64,000 bases of DNA from NCBI RefSeq assembly GCF_024763615.1, contig NC_077224.1:61886712-61950711 (forward strand). Direction: 5' to 3'. The translations under genes and the position numbers were made by a program. This DNA comes from Phlebotomus papatasi. Taxonomy: Eukaryota; Arthropoda; Insecta; Diptera; Psychodidae. Of this stretch, positions 60,795 to 64,000 are shown one piece after another. How positions within the stretch are numbered: the first letter of the stretch is position 1; every line of letters starts with the position of its first letter. The notes below the pieces were generated by a model, which ran no database searches, had not been told where the DNA came from, and saw nothing but the letters and a program-made list of their open reading frames with translations.

Positions 60795-61622
60795 GGGGAG
60801 GCTCGGCCAAAAATCATAAAACGATATTTTATTTTTTTTACAGGCTACGTGAACGCCCTTGAAATTTTTAATTAGCGTAGTTTTATTGGAAAGTTATTGG
60901 TCTACAACTTTGGGAAAGTTGTTTTCCTCTATTTTGTAAAGAAATACAGTTATCGAGCCGTTCTCTAAAAGGTAATTTTGCAACCATTCTCAAAAATGCT
61001 GGGGTAAATAGCATCAGACATGGGATAAAATTATCACATTTTGATTCACTTTATTACGGGCTCCAGTAAATTTAAAAAATGCCTAGATGATATATTTTTA
61101 TGGGAAGTTTTTTCCTCTACACCTTAGTAGTACAGTAGACTTTCTCTCAATTGGGCATTTGGGGCAAAATGTCATCCGGTTTATAGATAGATTTGGGCAT
61201 CAAAGCCCTTGCAAATTCCACAAAAACCGCTCAATTTTAAAGAATCACGATAAAATAGGAAGAACTACAGCGATTTTGAGCAAATTAGCTTCATAATTAA
61301 ACGTGAAAAATTGTCAACAAAATTTTTCGCCCGATTGAAAAAGAGCCGATTAAGCGAGAGTCTACTGTACAGCGTTTACTCTATCTGAACGAGAAATAGC
61401 GCTTTTCAAGTGATTTTCAGTACATCGATTTTGGTAAATAAATAGGTCAAAATTGATATATACTATAGAAAACATATTTCAAAAATATGGCTAAATATTT
61501 CAATTCTTTTTATTTTCTATTTTTTTTGGTGGAATATAAGGAAAAATATTTAATCCCTAATTTTTTTCAAAGATATTTAATTTTGAAATTTTCGATTTAT
61601 GACTTTTTGCCCCAGTCTCCCC
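60795..61622. mobile_element. Element with GGGGAG ends, host of a nested MITE
   Basis: The left end GGGGAGGCTCGGCCAAAAAT and the inverted right end GGGGAGACTGGGGCAAAAAG are flanked by TA. The right part resembles 46680-46790. It is 828 bases including a nested pogo-like MITE; no transposase. Confidence 0.72.
61133..61367. mobile_element. Nested pogo-like MITE with CAGTAGACT ends
   Basis: The left end CAGTAGACTTTCTCTCAATT and the inverted right end CAGTAGACTCTCGCTTAATC are flanked by TA. Length is 235 bases. A different family from 15661-16152, with the same CAGT start. Confidence 0.85.
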
Positions 61623-63538
61623 TATTATTAGTTAGTTTATTTAAAAGCACTAATAGATTTATAATACTAAATAACAAAAATAATATTAATAATAATAACT
61701 ATAATAAAAGACTTAGACCATAACAGCATCAAAATCATGAGCGCTAGTATTTTGAACAGCCGAAATGATTTTAAGTAACAGAAACTGTTTGAGAAAGCTA
61801 AAGTTTCTTTTAAGACTCATTTTCCACACGTTTACGAACTTATATTCAAGATAACTTTGTGTAGCTTTATCTTGGATATTGACTTAAATAAAAATATACA
61901 GCTTGTTTCTCATAAATTAATTTATTATCACAAAATTTTATGTTTTTGAAAGTCATGCATACCAAAATCTCTAAATCCTCTCCTATATTATGTTTCGCGT
62001 CTAATAAATACAATTTAATATGTATATATGGAATATATTACTGTCTTCAATGAAAAATTCTTACAAATTGAGTAAATGGCACATCAGATGGTGAAATATT
62101 CTCAGATTAAAGCAATTTTTCTTGCAAGTCTCGTAGAAAATTTTCATTTTCAATAGCATCACCACTTGAAAGCTCTACAATCAAGCTGGTGGAAAAAGCT
62201 TTTTCCCTGTGAGAAGCTCGATGTCAAAGAATGCAAAATCGTGAAAGACTAACGATATTTATAGCACAGCGAAGAATCCTTCATTTATCTACTAGCGTCA
62301 CGGCATAAATCTCAATGTAAATATCGGTCTTAGTGGAAAAATTCCCATTTCTTCACCAGTTTTACTACCCTTGGGCACCATAATGCTCTTGAGCTAATTG
62401 AAAAAGAAGTCGCCCTGACAGAGAAAACAGAAAATTTGCATAGATTTTATTGGGCTCATTGCGGCTTTGTTCCCGTTAATTGAATTTATGTTAAAATGCG
62501 ATTAGTGAATTTTATCTTTTGGACACTAACACAATTTCGGCACACAATATTCCTTGAATAAATAATTTTTGAGACTGAGAAGAGTAAAAACAGATTTTCT
62601 CTGGGAAAATTCATCCTTCTCTGAGAAAGTGACTTATGTGGGGACAGCCTCCACCTCCGGCTAAAGATTCACCAGCTGACTACCTCATTTCTCCCATCTG
62701 TTCGTAATTTATGCATAACACAGTTAATTTGAAAAGTCAGCGTTGAAACTTTAGGAATTTATCTCATGAAAATTTCCTCTTAGCAACTAATTTATATCGA
62801 GGTGTGCAAATTTTATATTTTATATATTCTGGGAAAATTGTGGGTCATTAAAATTATTTAACGATTATTATTTGGAAAAATTCCATAAAATAAAATAATA
62901 GTGTCAATGGTGATATGGTGATTTAGGTGAGCGCTGTACATTTTATATTGCTGAATTCATAAATTTTAATTGAATTTGTCAATTCCAGTGATTAAGTATT
63001 GCTAACCCGATTTGGGTATCCTGATCAATTTCAACAATTTTTTTTTGTACATAAAAATAAGGTTTTGGAATATTAAAAAAAAACAACAGAGATATTCTAA
63101 ACAAAATGTATAAAAGTTCACCGAATAAACTATTCTTAAATTCATAAGATCTCAGGGGTTTGAGTATTTTAATTAAAAAAAATAATAGAGATTTTTTTTT
63201 TAATTCTCAAATAAATTGCAATTGTGCAAAGTGTATCAAAATTCTCAACAATGACCTAGATAAATTCGACGTATTGAGTACGGTAAAATAAATAAACTTG
63301 TGCTTGCATAAAATCATTTGTTTGCACTTTGGAAAGCTTCTATGTTTCACTTGTTTTGTCAAAGTAATTAAATTGATAACAAATTTTTAATAGAAATTGT
63401 GTTAACACTGAAATAATGAAAGTTCCTTTAATATATTATTTTAAAATAATAGCGAATATAAATAAACTAATATGCAAATACACCTCTTCGGTTTGATTAA
63501 ATTCAAAGGGTAGTTAATTCGACAGAAATTTCTGTATA
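61623..63538. other. AT-rich non-coding stretch
   Basis: No gene or element recognised; only short A/T runs and a small AAT run near 61690. Confidence 0.45.
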
Positions 63539-64000
63539 GTCAGGCCATGTAACTGCGACGATTGCACAACTCGGATGCCGCGACCGATTCAACTCCGATA
63601 AATCCACTCAAAATATAACTTATATTTTTATTTCCATAATTAATTACTGCAGTAACATAATAATCTATTCTACTATAAGAAAAACCAAAAATTATATTTT
63701 TATCGGTTCAATAAGGGGAACAAATATTTTTCAAACTCGTGTCATCTGGGTTATGTACTAAAAATTTAATTTCCGAGAAAATTTTGCTGTTGACAGCTCG
63801 TCGCTGGAAAACGCTTAGTGATTTTTCTTTATTATGAAATATTATTTTCAATCAAAATTATTAATAAAAATGAAGCTTAGTTATTGTTATACAAGGTGAG
63901 TAAAAGTATATTAATTATATATTAGTAATTCATACAGAAATAAGTGAATTTGTGAATGTTTATATTTCGACCTAAGTCGGATGCTCTGAATATCAATGTT
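63539..64000. mobile_element. Partial second copy of the 3983-4959 element
   Basis: It starts GTCAGGCCATGTAACTGCG after TA. From about 63600 to 63810 it follows the left part of the 3983-4959 element (shared GAAAAACCAAAAAT and TATTTTTATTTCC phrases). The right end lies beyond the window. Confidence 0.55.

Overview
The window is AT-rich animal DNA, most likely from an insect and probably a nematoceran fly. Three things point there: exons with GT-AG splice sites separated by a very long intron, a decayed mariner transposase, and dense tRNA-derived SINEs and TA-flanked MITEs. The species call is inference. There is no bacterial-type gene organisation, and most open frames are chance or repeat-derived.

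The only convincing host gene lies on the minus strand. A start-bearing exon (38842-38584, ATG at 38800) joins in phase to exons at 9899-9720 and 9616-9410. The introns are 28.7 kb and 103 bp. The three exons encode at least 201 residues of a polar, Ser/Arg-rich protein that I do not recognise. The gene runs past both sides of what I can assemble: a 5' non-coding exon must lie above 38842 and more coding exons below 9410.

The rest is repeats. Positions 1-9400 hold a foldback, a SINE, a LINE tail, a mariner pseudogene and nested MITEs. The big intron holds more MITEs, LINE fragments and a 5.6-kb LTR element (22639-28227) whose two 237-bp LTRs are identical but which has no gag-pol frame. A minus-oriented solo LTR of the same family sits at 50355-50797 and carries its own nested MITE.

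From 38.8 kb to the end there are further MITEs. The notable ones are one with Stowaway-type ends (44693-45597), a near-perfect SINE palindrome (46949-47324), pogo-like elements and several elements nested in one another. Many otherwise unrelated families share TA duplications and an outer GGG(T/G)-type end. I saw no CRISPR array, rRNA gene or intact standard tRNA gene.
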